Origin: Brasilonema sennae CENA114
GTDB lineage: Bacteria > Cyanobacteriota > Cyanobacteriia > Cyanobacteriales > Nostocaceae
Length of the DNA stretch: 64,000 nucleotides
NCBI RefSeq assembly: GCF_006968745.1
Contig: NZ_CP030118.1
Location: 5,864,340-5,928,339 of the forward strand
Reading direction: 5' to 3'
Part shown: piece after piece, positions 62,328-64,000 of the stretch
How the letters are laid out: each line of letters opens with the position of its first letter
Position numbering within the stretch: the first letter of the stretch is position 1
The notes under the pieces: model-generated
Told to the model about the DNA's origin: nothing
Database searches by the model: none
The model's input: only the letters and a program-made list of their open reading frames with translations
Position numbers and translations under genes: made by a program

Positions 62328-64000
62328 TCACCGCAGACTACAGCGACTATCTTCAGCCACGAGAAAAACTTCCCCTTTTTCATTTATCACCCACCCTTGC
62401 GCCTCTACAATTTTGTCCGGCACAGTTGCTACGCTTTCCCTTTGTCTACTTGTCCCCGTCTGTGTTGACACTGGTACATCTTCCCAAATATTACTGCTAC
62501 TCAGCGGTTCGTAAGGGTTAATAGCTAATCCCCCTTTGCCAGTGGAAGCCAACGATGATTGTTTTCCAGCCGTTTGTGTTCCAGTTGTTTGGCAACCCTG
62601 TGCCACTTGCACGTTGACTGGTTCTACGGGCAACTGGACTAACCCCCGAGTGGGGTCAATATCTGGTGTGTTTATGAAAACACTACCATCTAAGCCAAAT
62701 TCTGAACTAGCATCGATGTCATTGGTGCTATTCTGTGGGTTTGAGTTTCTTTCCTCTAGTCCAAAGATTGCCTGAGTAGTGATTTTAATATTGCCGCCGT
62801 CTCCTCTTTCTGCCTTGGCAATAATATCGTTATTTTGATTGGGAAATGCAATAACAAACCCAGCATCAATGTTGATATTGCCACCATTGGCATTATTACT
62901 AGCTTGAGCAGATATTAAACTATTGTCCTGCATGAGTAGTATATTTTTGACTTGCAGGTTGATATTGCCGCCTTCACCATTGGCAGTGGCTGCATTGATA
63001 GTTCCGTGATTGAGGCGAACAGAATTTGCCTCTACTTGCAAATTACCTGCTTCTCCTAAACCTGTAGCACTGAGGTTAATTTCAGCACCATCTTTCACTG
63101 TGAAATTAGGAGTGAAAATATTTAAGTCGCCAGCATTTCCCGTTCCTTCAGCTTGAGTCAACAAGCTACTGGGAACCTGTTGTGAGCTAGAACCAATTGT
63201 GCCAGTACCAACAACCTTTACAGATTCGGAAGCATTTACAGTTAAAGTTCCTCCTGATCCTCTTTGATTATTAACAGCATCTTTTTCTAAAAGAGAACCT
63301 GCTCCTATCTGTCCCCCAGCCTGAATAATTAACCGATTAACATTCAAAGTAACATTAGCCCCTTTACCTATGCCAAAATTATCAGCAGAGATAATGGCTC
63401 CCTTCTCGACAGTCAATTCTCCTGTAGTAATCTTCAAATCTCCTGCATTAGCAGTAGTAATGATCGAGTTTCCTAATTCATCTTTCAATGCTGGTTCAGC
63501 TGAAACAAAAATGCCACTTCTACCCTTACCTCTGAATTCTGCTAATGGTGAATTTCCACTTAAGAGAATAAAGTCTGAGGCTTTGATAGTCAAAATTCCT
63601 CCTTGACCTTGATTCTGAGCAGTAGTTGCTATCTGTGCCCCATCCTTGATAATTAGCTGTCCAGTGTTAATAGTTAAATTTCCGCCATTGCCTGTAGCTG
63701 TCGCTTTATCCTTAACACCAGCAAACAAAGCACTAGGATCATTAATTCCTGGTATTGTCCCTATCAGTTCTATTGACTCGGAGGCATTAACTTCTAAATT
63801 TCCACTATGACCCGATCCAAGAGTTTCAGTTGATACCTGCGCCCCATTTTTTACTGTTAGCTTTTTAGTTTCAATTGTTAGTGTTCCACCATTGCCTGTA
63901 GCATTCTCTTGAACTCTAGCAAACAGACCACTAGGAATCTTCTTATCTGCATCAATGAACGCACCCTCTAGTTGTACTTCCGAAGCACTTATCTTCAAAT
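62328..64000 (-). CDS. TPS exoprotein, C-terminal part (cut by window end)
   Basis: About 557 visible codons; the start is beyond 64000. It has beta-helix turns of GNGGxLxI/GNAGDLxI type, with DGAQI and DPSALFAGVKD units. It shares the C-terminal architecture of the two TPS paralogues (SEFGLDGSVFINTPDIDPTRG, VAQGC, EAQGWVINEKGEVFLVAED), but is too diverged to be a recent copy. It is followed after one base by the CHAT-TPR gene, so exoprotein and protease are translated from one message. Confidence 0.88.
   Translation of the reverse strand, partial: LKISASEVQLEGAFIDADKKIPSGLFARVQENATGNGGTLTIETKKLTVKNGAQVSTETLGSGHSGNLEVNASESIELIGTIPGINDPSALFAGVKDKATATGNGGNLTINTGQLIIKDGAQIATTAQNQGQGGILTIKASDFILLSGNSPLAEFRGKGRSGIFVSAEPALKDELGNSIITTANAGDLKITTGELTVEKGAIISADNFGIGKGANVTLNVNRLIIQAGGQIGAGSLLEKDAVNNQRGSGGTLTVNASESVKVVGTGTIGSSSQQVPSSLLTQAEGTGNAGDLNIFTPNFTVKDGAEINLSATGLGEAGNLQVEANSVRLNHGTINAATANGEGGNINLQVKNILLMQDNSLISAQASNNANGGNINIDAGFVIAFPNQNNDIIAKAERGDGGNIKITTQAIFGLEERNSNPQNSTNDIDASSEFGLDGSVFINTPDIDPTRGLVQLPVEPVNVQVAQGCQTTGTQTAGKQSSLASTGKGGLAINPYEPLSSSNIWEDVPVSTQTGTSRQRESVATVPDKIVEAQGWVINEKGEVFLVAEDSRCSLR

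Overview
The window looks like chromosome from a filamentous, probably heterocyst-forming cyanobacterium of the Nostocales type. The octamer GCGATCGC (HIP1) is scattered through genes and spacers. Cyanobacterial gene families are prominent: DUF1822, DUF928, CHASE2-CHAT, CHAT-TPR, Uma2, and two-partner-secretion (TPS) exoproteins with a filamentous-haemagglutinin N-terminus. Spacers are long and full of foldback repeats. I cannot name the species. I saw no rRNA or tRNA gene and no CRISPR array.

Layout. 1-9920 holds a cut-off VOC/glyoxalase gene, a PIN/TRAM membrane protein coupled to a small CxxC protein, hemW, a three-gene TPR/hypothetical/membrane-protein cassette, a VapC-type toxin-antitoxin pair with a broken DUF433 gene after it, and then usp, pgk and a Nudix hydrolase. 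10437-19270 holds two paralogous TPS exoproteins duplicated together with their 3' flanks of 107-bp tandem repeats. The first has a perfect 390-bp internal duplication. The second has a 211-bp MITE just before its start. 19281-31196 holds a GNAT acetyltransferase, ornithine aminotransferase, a deoxyhypusine-synthase homologue with a long leader, a wrecked comF, a di-haem peroxidase, argJ, two tandem small-RNA candidates, and a Tat-exported PhoD phosphatase.

31585-39585 is a metal-homeostasis block: an MFS exporter with a His-rich tail, a SmtB/ZiaR-type repressor divergent from a P1B-ATPase with three metal-binding domains across a recognisable SmtB-type operator, a 12-codon His-rich mini-ORF, and an OmpR/EnvZ-type two-component system resembling NrsRS/RppAB. 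39685-40486 holds IS630-type remnants beside a MATE exporter.

43053-47020 is a small island bounded by direct repeats of the sbcC 3' end. Between the relic and the intact sbcC lie a DUF433/DUF5615 pair, a HEPN-domain gene interrupted by an in-frame TGA, and a RelE/Phd-type pair. The relic itself is split by the first toxin-antitoxin pair. A plant/fungal-type tyrosinase follows sbcC.

52559-64000 is a coherent but uncharacterised cyanobacterial locus. The + strand carries a sigma-like regulator, DUF1822, a CHAT protease fused to a membrane CHASE2 sensor, DUF928, and a secreted PPC-like protein. Converging on it from the - strand is a tightly packed set: TPS exoprotein, CHAT-TPR protease, Uma2. 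Two caspase-like proteases, a sensor, a sigma-like protein and an exported adhesin side by side suggest a proteolytic signalling system controlling the cell surface. This is the best candidate for an undescribed system. The HEPN/toxin island and the tandem sRNAs are the next best.
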